DNA of 64,000 nt from Pelagovum pacificum (lineage in GTDB: Bacteria > Pseudomonadota > Alphaproteobacteria > Rhodobacterales > Rhodobacteraceae): the NCBI RefSeq assembly GCF_016134045.1, contig NZ_CP065915.1:2794501-2858500 (forward strand), written 5' to 3'. This document shows, piece by piece, positions 19,611 to 27,800 of the stretch (its first letter is position 1; every line of letters starts with the position of its first letter). The notes under the pieces were generated by a model. It was not told where the DNA came from and did no database searches. It was given only the letters and a program-made list of their open reading frames with translations. Position numbers and translations under genes: made by a program.

Positions 19611-21841
19611 CAGCCCTGTCCCCCGGTCTTGCGCGACTGCAGGTGCGCCAGCACTTCGTCCCGCGGTCCGTCCACTGCCAGCCGGCCCTGCTGAAGGATC
19701 AGCGTCCGCGTGCAGAGCTGCAGGATCGGCACCCGGTGCGTCGCAATCACGGTGGTCCGCCCCTCGAGCCATGTGTGCAGGCGGCTCACCAGCGTCGCCT
19801 CGAGCGTGGTGTCGAGCGCGGCGGTCGGTTCGTCCAGCAGGCAGATCGGCGGATCCTGCAGCCACAGCCGCGCCCAGCCGAGCGACTGACGCTGGCCGAT
19901 CGACAGCCCCTCGCCCCCGTCCCGAAGTTCGAGGTCCAGTCCCTTGGGATGGTTGCGCACGAACGGACCAAGCCCTGCGAAGTCGAGTGCGGCCAACAGG
20001 CGGTCGTCGTCCCGCTCCAGCAGGGTGAGGTTGAGGTTCTCGCGCAGGGTGCCGGCGAACAGCCGGACGTCCTGACCGAGGTAGCCGATACCCCGCCGCA
20101 GGTCCTTGGGCATCACCTGCCCCATGTCGACACCGTCGATCAGCACCCGGCCCTTGGTCGGCTTGTAGAGGCCCGACAGCAGTTTCAGCAGCGTCGACTT
20201 GCCCGACCCGTTCTGGCCGAGGATGGCGAGCCGCTGGCCCGGCGCGATCTTGATGGCCGGGATGTCGAGCGACTGTCCGCCTTCAGGATCGTAGGTGAAA
20301 CCGATCTCGCGCAGCTCGTAGCCGCCCTTCAGCGTCGGGCGGCGCAGGTAGGAGCGGTCCTCTTCCCGGTCCTGCGGCGCATCGACCACGCCGTCGAGCG
20401 CTTCGAGTGCGGCCTTCACGTTCGACCAGCGCGACAGCGTGCCGGCCAGCTGCGTCATCGGCCCCAGCGTGCGGGAGGTCAGGATGCCGACGGCGATGAT
20501 CGTGCCGACCGTGTATTCGCCTTCGAAGACCAGGTAGGTGCCGACGACCACGGCACTGACGTAGGTCGCCTGCTGCACGCCCTGCGCCCAGCTCGTCAGC
20601 ATCGAGGCAAGTTTGCGCTGCCCGGACGTCGCAACGGAAGACAGTCCCGTCGTCTCGTTCCACAGGCGCCGGAAGCGGTCTTCGCCCCGCTGCGTCTTGA
20701 TCGTGTCCGCCTCGTAGATCGCTTCATGCAGGATACGGTTCGACCGGGAGGACGCGCCCTGCGTCTCCTGCGTCAGCGTCATCATCCGTTTCTGCAGGAA
20801 GAGCGAGGGCAGCACCATCAGGATGCCGCCAGCCATCAGGACCCAGACGATATTGCCGCCGATCGACGCGACGAGTGCGAGGAACAGCACGAAAAACGGC
20901 AGGTCGGCGAGCGAGCCGATGGTCGAGGCGGTGAAGAACTCGCGGATGGAGCTGAACTCCCGCACCGCGGAGAAGGTGTTGTTCGGCGAATGGCCTTCCA
21001 GCCCGCGCCTCATGCCGAGCAGGCGGTCCATCAGCATCGACTGGATCCGCATCTCGATCTGCCGGCCCGCGCCGTCCATCAGACGCGCCCGCGCGATCCG
21101 CAGCGACGCTTCCATGATGAGCGCGATGAACGCCCCGATGGCGAGCACCCACAGGGTCGAGGTCGACTGGTGCGGGATCACCCGGTCGTAGACCTGAAGC
21201 GAAAACAGCGCGACGGCCGCCGCGAGCAGGTTCGCCACGAGCGAGCCGAGTGCGATCTCGGCGAAGTAGCGGCGCATACCCGCAAGCTCGCTCCAGAACC
21301 AGTGTGCGCTCTTCTTCTTGGCACCGTGCCGACGGGAGAGTTCTTCGAGCGCGACCTGCGCGGTCAGGGCGGTACCGCTAAAATGGGGGGCGAATTCCTC
21401 CATCTCGACCTCGGCCCGGTCGTCGGGGCAGGTCGTGTCGTAGATCTCGAGCGTGGTGCCGTCCTGGCGGAGAACCAGCAGCATCTGCCCGCTCGTCATC
21501 TGGACGAGCGCGGGCCAGAGCTGGGGCGCAGGCTTTGCCTTGCTCAGCACCCGGACCGAAAGGCCCGCATCGCCAAGCGCGCGCGCGATATCACCGGGCC
21601 CCGCATCAGCGTCGGCATCGAGCGCCAGCTGTTCGAGCAGGTCGGCGCGGACGAGATCGGTGCCGAGAAGCGAGGCATAGGTGACGGCGAGGTCCGCGCG
21701 GCGCTGCGTGCGTTCGGAGTACCGGGTGTCTGGCCGGGCGGCGGCGGCCGCTTCCGTCCCGTCTTCGACCGGTTCGACCGGTTTGAGGGTCGCGCCACGG
21801 GTCGAGGCGAGGTCGAAGGCGATCACGGGTCCACCGGTCAT
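19610..21841 (-). CDS. Type I secretion ABC transporter ATPase/permease (LapB-like)
   Basis: The 743-residue protein has a C39-peptidase-like N-terminal domain (residues about 45-170) without an evident catalytic Cys/His pair, six membrane helices, and an ATPase domain with Walker A GQNGSGKST (about 542), Q-loop YLGQDVRLF, signature LSIGQRQ, Walker B ICLLDEP and the ATHR switch. This layout is that of LapB/HlyB-type exporters whose degenerate C39-like domain binds the substrate. It overlaps the adaptor gene by 1 bp and the TolC-type gene by 4 bp. The likely substrate is the Ig-like protein encoded upstream in the same operon. Confidence 0.95.
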   Translation of the reverse strand: MTGGPVIAFDLASTRGATLKPVEPVEDGTEAAAAARPDTRYSERTQRRADLAVTYASLLGTDLVRADLLEQLALDADADAGPGDIARALGDAGLSVRVLSKAKPAPQLWPALVQMTSGQMLLVLRQDGTTLEIYDTTCPDDRAEVEMEEFAPHFSGTALTAQVALEELSRRHGAKKKSAHWFWSELAGMRRYFAEIALGSLVANLLAAAVALFSLQVYDRVIPHQSTSTLWVLAIGAFIALIMEASLRIARARLMDGAGRQIEMRIQSMLMDRLLGMRRGLEGHSPNNTFSAVREFSSIREFFTASTIGSLADLPFFVLFLALVASIGGNIVWVLMAGGILMVLPSLFLQKRMMTLTQETQGASSRSNRILHEAIYEADTIKTQRGEDRFRRLWNETTGLSSVATSGQRKLASMLTSWAQGVQQATYVSAVVVGTYLVFEGEYTVGTIIAVGILTSRTLGPMTQLAGTLSRWSNVKAALEALDGVVDAPQDREEDRSYLRRPTLKGGYELREIGFTYDPEGGQSLDIPAIKIAPGQRLAILGQNGSGKSTLLKLLSGLYKPTKGRVLIDGVDMGQVMPKDLRRGIGYLGQDVRLFAGTLRENLNLTLLERDDDRLLAALDFAGLGPFVRNHPKGLDLELRDGGEGLSIGQRQSLGWARLWLQDPPICLLDEPTAALDTTLEATLVSRLHTWLEGRTTVIATHRVPILQLCTRTLILQQGRLAVDGPRDEVLAHLQSRKTGGQG

Positions 21842-23229
21842 ATCTTGTCTCCGTCCACCAGTGCGCCGACCGCTTCCGCGATCCGTGCCCGGGTCAGCGC
21901 GACATCGTAGCGGAGGGCGACGGCCTCCCGCTCGGTGCGCACGCGGGTCTCGAAAATGCCCACCACTTCGGGAACCGAGCGGCGGCCGGCGTCGAGTTGC
22001 GCGGCAAACAGCTCCCAGTTTTCGGCGGCGGCGCGGGCGTTGTCCTGCGCCTCCGCCGCCTGCCGCTCGAGCGAGGCGAGCTCGCCCGACAGCTGGCTGA
22101 TGCGGCGGTTTGCGGTTTCCTGCGCCTCGCCGACGCGGCCCTGGGCGGCTTCACGGGTCGCCTCCAGCGCCTGTAGGCGGCTGCCGAGCCCGAAGCCGAT
22201 CCCGTCGCCCCCGGCGACGAGGCCACCGGAATTGCCATCCGACGAGATCGTTCCGGTCGCGTTGAGGCCGGGCAGTTGTCCGGCGCGGGCGGCCGCGGCT
22301 TCGGCCACGGCGCGGCTTGCCTCGGCCTGTGCCTTCAGCACGTCGAGTGGGACGGCAAGCGGATCGGGCTGGCTGACCGGCGACACACCGCTGAGGTTCT
22401 GGACCGGCACGGCGGCCATCGCCTGAAGTTCGTTCATCGCGGTCGCGGCGGTCTCGAGATCGGCGGCGATCTCGGAGCGCATCCGGTCGACCTTCTGCGC
22501 AACGAGCTGCTGGTCCGCGCGGTCGGAAATGCCCGCCGCCATGCGCTCGTCCATCACGTAGAGAAACCGCTCCATCCGGCCGAGCGAGTTCTGCGAGACC
22601 GCGGCGCGCTCACGCGCGGCCTCGGCCCGCAGGTACAGCTCGAGCGCGGTGAGCACGCGTTCGTTGGTGTCCTGCGCGAGCGCGACGGCGGCGACTTCGA
22701 CATCGGCACGGGCATAGTCGCGTTCCGCGATCTTGCCGCCGTTGTCGAACAGCACCGCGTCGACCACGAGGGAAGACACGACATCACCGAGCGAGGACAG
22801 GCTGATCTGCGGCCCGAGCGTCGGGAGCCAGTTCAGCTGCGCGGCCTCGGCCCTGAGGGTGGCGGCGCGAAGCTCCGCCTCCGCCGTCCGGCTGTTGGCG
22901 GCCAGCACCGCGTCCGCGACCGAGGCCAGCGGTCCCGGTTGCAGCACCGTGCGACGTGTCAGAAGGCCCTCGATCGTTTCGGACGCCGTGCCGTCTGCCA
23001 TGTTGGCATCGAGCGCGGCGGGGTTGGCGGTCGCGGACGCGGGCACCGGCTGTGCCTCGGCGTCGTCCCGACCGAAACCGACGCGGTCGCGCGTCGCGGC
23101 GACCATCTCGCCCGGTCCCGGAATCGCGGCACACCCGGACAGGAGCGCCCCGACGGCCAGGATCACCGCCAGCTGCTTTCCGTTCCAGGTTGCACGCACG
23201 TGACCGCCCTGCCCTTCAACTCTCGTCAT
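21838..23229 (-). CDS. TolC-family outer-membrane lipoprotein of the type I secretion system
   Basis: The 463-residue protein has a lipoprotein signal (LAVILAVGALLSGC, lipobox LSGC) and two outer-membrane-efflux-protein halves rich in Ala-heavy coiled coils, such as NSRTAEAELRAATLRAEAAQ and the SLVVDAVLFDNGGK beta segment. It forms the outer-membrane channel for the exporter. The GTG codon at residue 11 (position 23199), with GGGCAGGGCGG before it, may be the true start, since the ATG at 23229 has no clear ribosome-binding site. Its stop overlaps the ABC gene start by 4 bp. Confidence 0.9.
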   Translation of the reverse strand: MTRVEGQGGHVRATWNGKQLAVILAVGALLSGCAAIPGPGEMVAATRDRVGFGRDDAEAQPVPASATANPAALDANMADGTASETIEGLLTRRTVLQPGPLASVADAVLAANSRTAEAELRAATLRAEAAQLNWLPTLGPQISLSSLGDVVSSLVVDAVLFDNGGKIAERDYARADVEVAAVALAQDTNERVLTALELYLRAEAARERAAVSQNSLGRMERFLYVMDERMAAGISDRADQQLVAQKVDRMRSEIAADLETAATAMNELQAMAAVPVQNLSGVSPVSQPDPLAVPLDVLKAQAEASRAVAEAAAARAGQLPGLNATGTISSDGNSGGLVAGGDGIGFGLGSRLQALEATREAAQGRVGEAQETANRRISQLSGELASLERQAAEAQDNARAAAENWELFAAQLDAGRRSVPEVVGIFETRVRTEREAVALRYDVALTRARIAEAVGALVDGDKI

Positions 23230-23237
23230 GGTGGGTC

Positions 23238-23260
23238 GGCCGCGCGACCACCGCGCGGCC
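23238..23260. other. Perfect hairpin between secreted-protein gene and transporter genes
   Basis: GGCCGCGCG (23238-23246) and CGCGCGGCC (23252-23260) form a perfect 9-bp GC stem with a 5-nt loop in the 44-bp space between the Ig-like protein gene and the TolC-type gene. No T-tract follows, so it is more likely a transcript-stabilising or partial attenuator structure than a full terminator. Confidence 0.6.
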
Positions 23261-23273
23261 CGGTCTTGTCGGA

Positions 23274-26096
23274 TCAGATGACGACGGAGACGTCGTCGTC
23301 GATGATCACGCTGCCGTCGTCGCCGAGCGAGTAGACATCGTAGCTCCGTCCGCCGATCATCCGGGTCTCGCCGGTGGCGATCGCGCCGGTCATCGTGACC
23401 GTGTCGTCCGCACCGCCGTGGATCGTCAGCGAATTGTCGTTCTTCGACAGAGCCGCGAGGTCGGCCGCCGTGATCGTCAGCTCGCTGTCGAACGCCAGGT
23501 CGAGGTCGATGGAGCCGATGTTGAACTGGCTCATGCCCGAGAGACCGATGTTGACGGAGTCGCTGCCCGCCTCGTCGAGGACGAAGAGCGTCGCGTTCGA
23601 GTTGCCGGCCGCGTCGGAGGACGTGATGACCAGCTGCGAGCCGTCGGGCACGTTGTCCGCGAAGCGCAGGTCGTACTCGTTGTTGGCACCGTCGTAGTAG
23701 GTGTTCATCGCGAGGCGATGGCTCGAGCCGTCGGCTTCGATCTCGTGCACCGTCAGGCCCGGCTCGTTCTCGGCGATCGAGATCTGGCGGATGCCCTCGA
23801 CCTTGCCGCGCTCGAACGCGGTGACCATCGGGATTTCCGGTGCGATCGTGTCAACTTCGACCGTCTGGGTCGCGGTGCGGGTGTTGCCCGCGGCGTCCGT
23901 GGCGGTGAGCTTGACCGAGGAGAAATCCTCGCCCGCCGGGAAGGTCCCGGCCGGAATGTCGATCGTCCAGTTGCCGTTCGTGGCGACCGTGGCCTGGCCG
24001 GAGAAGCCCTCGACCTCGACAAGGACGGAGGAGCCCTTCTCGACGACACCCGTGAGAGTGATCTTGGCCGCGGCCTCGGATGCGTTGACGATCTGGTCGG
24101 CCCCGCCCGCGTGGTTGGTGAAGGCGAGCTGGTTGACCCAGGTGTCGACACCCACGTTCATCGCGGTGGTGGCGGTGTTGCCGTAGATGTCCGTCGCCGT
24201 GGCCGTCGCGACGACCGAGCCCTCGACGTTGCCTGCGGGCAGCGCGGAGGCCGCGAAGTCGACGGTCCAGTTGCCCGTTGCGTCGACCGTCGCGAGCTGC
24301 GAGCGGCCGTTCAGCGTGACGGTAACGCTGGCGCCCGGCTCGGTGATCCCGGTGAGGGTCACACCATCCGCGCGCTCGGCGTTGTTGACTATGCCGTCCG
24401 TCTCGACCGGGGTCGAGGAGAACTCGACCATCGTTTCGGTGTCGATGTCGACCTTGCCGGTGGTGGAGGCGCTGTTGCCCGCCCGGTCGGTGGACTTGGC
24501 GGACACGTCGAGCTCGTACGTCCCTTCAGGGATGTCGCTGCGGCTGACGTTGACGCTCCAGGTGCCGCTGGCGCTCGCGGTGGTCGTGTAGTCCCGGCCG
24601 CTGACGGTCAGGGTCACGCGGGCGCCGGCTTCGGCGGTGCCGCCGATCGGAACGCCGTCCTGCCACTCGGCGTAGCTGACGACGCCGTCGCCTTCCACGG
24701 TCGAGGTGCTGATCGTGACGAAGGTCGTTGTGTCGATCTCGACAGTGCCGGAGGTGGAGGCCGTGTTGCCCACCGAGTCGGTGGAGCTCACGGAGACGTC
24801 CATCGTGTACTCGCCGCCGGTCACGTCCGCTGCCGGGATCGTGCAGGTCCAGGTCGTGCCCGTGACGGTCGCGGTGTAGTTCTTGCCGGAGACGGTCACG
24901 ACGACCGTGCTGTTGGCTTCGACCGAACCGGACAGTTGCACACCGTCGGAGACTTCGACCGCGTTGGCGACGCCATCAGTCTCGACGATGTCCTCGTCGA
25001 AGGTGACGTAGGTCACGGTGTCGACGACCACGTTGTCGGCGTTGGTGCCGGTGCGGCCTTCGTCGTCCGTGATGATGACCGTACAGCCGGTGATGTGCTC
25101 ACCGCTGCCCACGTCGCTGCCGTCGAAGGTCACCGTCCAGGTGCCGTCGGTGCCGACCGTCGTCGTCTCGATAACGCCGTTGATCTCGACCGCGACCTGG
25201 CAACCGATGGTGCCCGTGCCGGTGATCGTCACGCCGTCCTGGAAGTCGTCGTAGTTGACGATGTCGCCGGTGCTCTCGACGCCGCTGGTGAAGTCGACGG
25301 TCGGGTTCTCACCGTCGTCGCCATCATCATCGTCATCGTCATCGGTGGTGTCATTGTCGTCACCGCCGGTCGTGTCGTTGTCATCGCCACCGGTGGTATC
25401 GTTGTCGTCGCCACCCGTCGTGTCGTTGTCATCGCCGCCGGTCGTGTCGTTGTCGTCACCACCCGTGGTGTCGTTGTCGTCACCGCCGGTCGTATCGTCG
25501 TCCTCTTCGGGGCGATCGTCCTCGTCCCCGTTCACACCCTTGGAGTCGGAGTCGGAGCTTTCGCCACGGGTGAACTGGTCGGCCAGCACCGCGCCACCGA
25601 CGCCGAGACCCAGAACGCCGAGGGGCAGACCGCCGCCGAGCGCGCCGAGGACCGGGTTGGCAAGCATGCCGACATCGTCGTCGCCCGCGACCGCGGTATC
25701 CGCGACGAGAATGTCCGGCCCGCGCAGGAAGAAGAAGTCGTCGAGCGGCGTCCATTTGCCGAAGTCGCCGGCATCGTCGTAGGAGGCGTAGAAGGTTCCG
25801 CCCTCGCCGGGAACGAGGTTCACCTTGCTCAGCTCACCACCGGCAGAGACGAACAGCTCGCTCGCCGTGCCGTCCATGGCGAAGAAGTTCTCGATGACGA
25901 GCACTTCGCCGTTGGCCAGAACCACGTTCAGGGCCTGGCCGTTCTGCTGGTAGCCGGACACCTGTCCGGAATACAGGTTAAGGGAGATGTCCGCCCCGGG
26001 GGCCAGGCGAACGTTAGCGCGTCCCGCTTCGGTCACGAGGGTACCGCGCTGGAAATCGCCCGCTGAATCGCGGACGACGAAATCTATCGTCGACAT
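23274..26096 (-). CDS. Secreted Ig-like repeat surface protein (BapA/LapA-type, type I secretion substrate)
   Basis: The 940-residue protein starts at ATG 26096 with GGAG upstream. Residues about 1-175 resemble the BapA-prefix retention region, with VRLAPGADISLNLYSGQ then DDFFFLRGPDILVAD and a glycine-rich hydrophobic stretch (LGGGLPLGVLGLGVGGAVL). A linker of six GGDDNDTT repeats and a poly-Asp run follows. Six Ig-like repeats of about 95 residues come next; most end VEIDT or VDIDT and contain GTWxVxxxxSxIPxG-like strands. The C-terminus (GRSYDVYSLGDDGSVIIDDD, then VSVVI) is typical of type I targets. RTX nonapeptides are absent. Cysteines in repeats 1 and 2 are unusual. It is likely a biofilm or adhesion protein. 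Confidence 0.85.
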   Translation of the reverse strand: MSTIDFVVRDSAGDFQRGTLVTEAGRANVRLAPGADISLNLYSGQVSGYQQNGQALNVVLANGEVLVIENFFAMDGTASELFVSAGGELSKVNLVPGEGGTFYASYDDAGDFGKWTPLDDFFFLRGPDILVADTAVAGDDDVGMLANPVLGALGGGLPLGVLGLGVGGAVLADQFTRGESSDSDSKGVNGDEDDRPEEDDDTTGGDDNDTTGGDDNDTTGGDDNDTTGGDDNDTTGGDDNDTTGGDDNDTTDDDDDDDGDDGENPTVDFTSGVESTGDIVNYDDFQDGVTITGTGTIGCQVAVEINGVIETTTVGTDGTWTVTFDGSDVGSGEHITGCTVIITDDEGRTGTNADNVVVDTVTYVTFDEDIVETDGVANAVEVSDGVQLSGSVEANSTVVVTVSGKNYTATVTGTTWTCTIPAADVTGGEYTMDVSVSSTDSVGNTASTSGTVEIDTTTFVTISTSTVEGDGVVSYAEWQDGVPIGGTAEAGARVTLTVSGRDYTTTASASGTWSVNVSRSDIPEGTYELDVSAKSTDRAGNSASTTGKVDIDTETMVEFSSTPVETDGIVNNAERADGVTLTGITEPGASVTVTLNGRSQLATVDATGNWTVDFAASALPAGNVEGSVVATATATDIYGNTATTAMNVGVDTWVNQLAFTNHAGGADQIVNASEAAAKITLTGVVEKGSSVLVEVEGFSGQATVATNGNWTIDIPAGTFPAGEDFSSVKLTATDAAGNTRTATQTVEVDTIAPEIPMVTAFERGKVEGIRQISIAENEPGLTVHEIEADGSSHRLAMNTYYDGANNEYDLRFADNVPDGSQLVITSSDAAGNSNATLFVLDEAGSDSVNIGLSGMSQFNIGSIDLDLAFDSELTITAADLAALSKNDNSLTIHGGADDTVTMTGAIATGETRMIGGRSYDVYSLGDDGSVIIDDDVSVVI
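25344..25487. repeat. Six tandem 24-bp units inside the Ig-like protein gene
   Basis: Six consecutive 24-bp units each encode GGDDNDTT on the minus strand. Units differ only at synonymous or near-synonymous positions, such as GTC/ATC and CGT/GGT exchanges. The tract links the N-terminal domain to the Ig-like repeats and could change length by slippage or recombination. Confidence 0.93.
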
Positions 26097-26118
26097 ACTC
26101 TGCTCCGCCTCAATAAGA

Positions 26119-26147
26119 CCCCGCATATTTTTTTACTGCTCGCGGGG
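26119..26147 (-). other. Leader hairpin upstream of the Ig-like protein gene
   Basis: CCCCGC (26119-26124) and GCGGGG (26142-26147) can pair across a 17-nt loop that contains a run of seven T (A on the coding strand). It lies 23-51 bp upstream of the start codon in the presumed 5' leader. The rest of 26097-26261 is non-coding; I could not fix a promoter in it. Confidence 0.35.
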
Positions 26148-26261
26148 CATTTGTTCTTTGGCTGGAACGCTAGCGAATGTGGATAAGCATTTCCAGCCTA
26201 ATTCTGGCCACATTGTCAGCGAGGGGGATGCGTAACATTCCTGCCACGGCAACCGCCTGCA

Positions 26262-27800
26262 TTAGACCATTTTCTCAGGGATTCCCGGGAGGTTACGGCC
26301 GAACCGACGGGCCGGAGTCACGCTGTACGGAAGCAGCAGACCCTGCCTTTTTTCGGGGTCTCGCGCCCTGTCCTCGACCGCCAGGTCACGCAGGGAGTCG
26401 ACGATCGCGCGGCCCCCGTCGGTGGCTTTCGGGCCCTTCGAGATGGTCCAGTGATCGAGGCAGCGCTGCAGCAGCAGCTCCGCCGTGGCCGCATCCTCGA
26501 GTCGCAATCCCGCCTCGGTGTCCCACGACAGGCTGCGCCCGTTCAGATTCGCCGAGGAGACGATCGCACGCTGCCCGTCGAATACCGCGAGCTTGGCGTG
26601 GACGTAGATGATAGGCGCACCGTCGAGGTGGTCGCGCCGGGTCTTCGGCTCCCCCTGCCGCGCGGAGCGGGCGGGCGAAGCGAAGAATACGCGGGGCCCG
26701 AAGGCCTCCGTCACCTTCATCACGGCGCGGGCCTGCTGGAACTCGCCGAAGCGCGCATCCGGCCCCGCGTCGCCCATGAAGGCGACATCCTCGGGCGCGG
26801 CCGGCAGGACCGCGACCATGTGAAGATCGGGATAGGTGCGCGCGGCCTCGGCGAGCGCCTTGGCGATTCGCCGGTCGCGGAAGAACTGGGTCTCGATGTA
26901 GATCAGGTTCCGCGCCGAGGCGATGCCGTCGAGGTTCGTGTGCAGAAGCTCTTCGCTAATCGTCTTGGGCGAAATATGCGCCAGCCCGGTGGTTCGCTTG
27001 GCCGACAGCGTCCGCCGGAACGTATCGCCGGCCAGGCCCGGCCGGTGCTTGGCGTTGTTGACGTCCTCGAACTCGGACAGGTGACGTTCGGCCTCCGCCA
27101 CGACGGGTCCACGGACCAGCACCTGCACATCGTGCCACGTCAGCTCCGGCGCCTGGTTGTGCATCGGCGTGTCGTAGCGCCGTTCGTCGAGGTCGAGCCC
27201 GCCGATATAGAGCCACTCGCTGTCGATCACGGCGAGCTTCTGGTGGTGGGTCGCAGGCACCAGCGGCGACGGCGGCCAGAACCGCGCGCGCTTGTTGGTC
27301 TTGTCGAGCAGTGGCGCGAACAGCGGCGACAGGCTCAACGCCTCTTCGCGGCCCTCGACGGACATGGTGTCGAGCTTCTTCACCTCGCGCCGCACAAGGT
27401 GCCGCACGTAGGGCCAGAACAGCGCCCGCATCAGGTAGCCCGACCGGGCGGGATGCATCAGCGCCCGTGCCTTGAGGTTCTCGGGATGCCCCGAAGCCTC
27501 GCCCGCCGCCCAGAGGGCGCGCAGGCTGGCCCATGTCTGCCGGTGCAGGTCGGTCCGGGCGACCGGGTCGAAATCGGTCAGCCGCAGTTCGATGCTGACC
27601 CCTTCGGCCAGCTTGCCGACGAGCAGGTCGAACCAGTCGTTGCCGTATTTCTTCGCCGCGTCCGACCTCAGCCGGGTGAAGGGGTCGAAGATGCGGAACG
27701 ACGCGTTGATGTGCTTTTGCGCCGACGCCACCCGCTCTTCGAACGCGGGATAGGCTTCCGCCGCCGTCAACAGAAGCTGGATGTCCTGAATACCGCTCAT
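26262..27800 (-). CDS. Phospholipase D-family protein
   Basis: The 512-residue protein has two HKD active-site motifs: HQKLAVID near residue 186, followed by LYIGGLDLDERR, and HAKLAVFD in the C-terminal half, followed by AIVSSANLNGRS. This is the pattern of phospholipase D and cardiolipin-synthase-like enzymes that cleave or exchange phosphodiester head groups. There is no signal peptide or membrane helix, so it is cytoplasmic or peripheral. Its ATG overlaps the stop of the upstream histidine kinase gene by 1 bp, which places it in the nepR-ecfG stress operon. A role in membrane remodelling under stress is inference. Confidence 0.88.
   Translation of the reverse strand: MSGIQDIQLLLTAAEAYPAFEERVASAQKHINASFRIFDPFTRLRSDAAKKYGNDWFDLLVGKLAEGVSIELRLTDFDPVARTDLHRQTWASLRALWAAGEASGHPENLKARALMHPARSGYLMRALFWPYVRHLVRREVKKLDTMSVEGREEALSLSPLFAPLLDKTNKRARFWPPSPLVPATHHQKLAVIDSEWLYIGGLDLDERRYDTPMHNQAPELTWHDVQVLVRGPVVAEAERHLSEFEDVNNAKHRPGLAGDTFRRTLSAKRTTGLAHISPKTISEELLHTNLDGIASARNLIYIETQFFRDRRIAKALAEAARTYPDLHMVAVLPAAPEDVAFMGDAGPDARFGEFQQARAVMKVTEAFGPRVFFASPARSARQGEPKTRRDHLDGAPIIYVHAKLAVFDGQRAIVSSANLNGRSLSWDTEAGLRLEDAATAELLLQRCLDHWTISKGPKATDGGRAIVDSLRDLAVEDRARDPEKRQGLLLPYSVTPARRFGRNLPGIPEKMV

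Noticed and set aside
22956..26066. 1036-codon plus-strand open frame opposite the Ig-like protein gene
   Set aside because: It is antisense to a gene with clear domain repeats; the Val/Asp/Arg-rich product mirrors the repeat codons.
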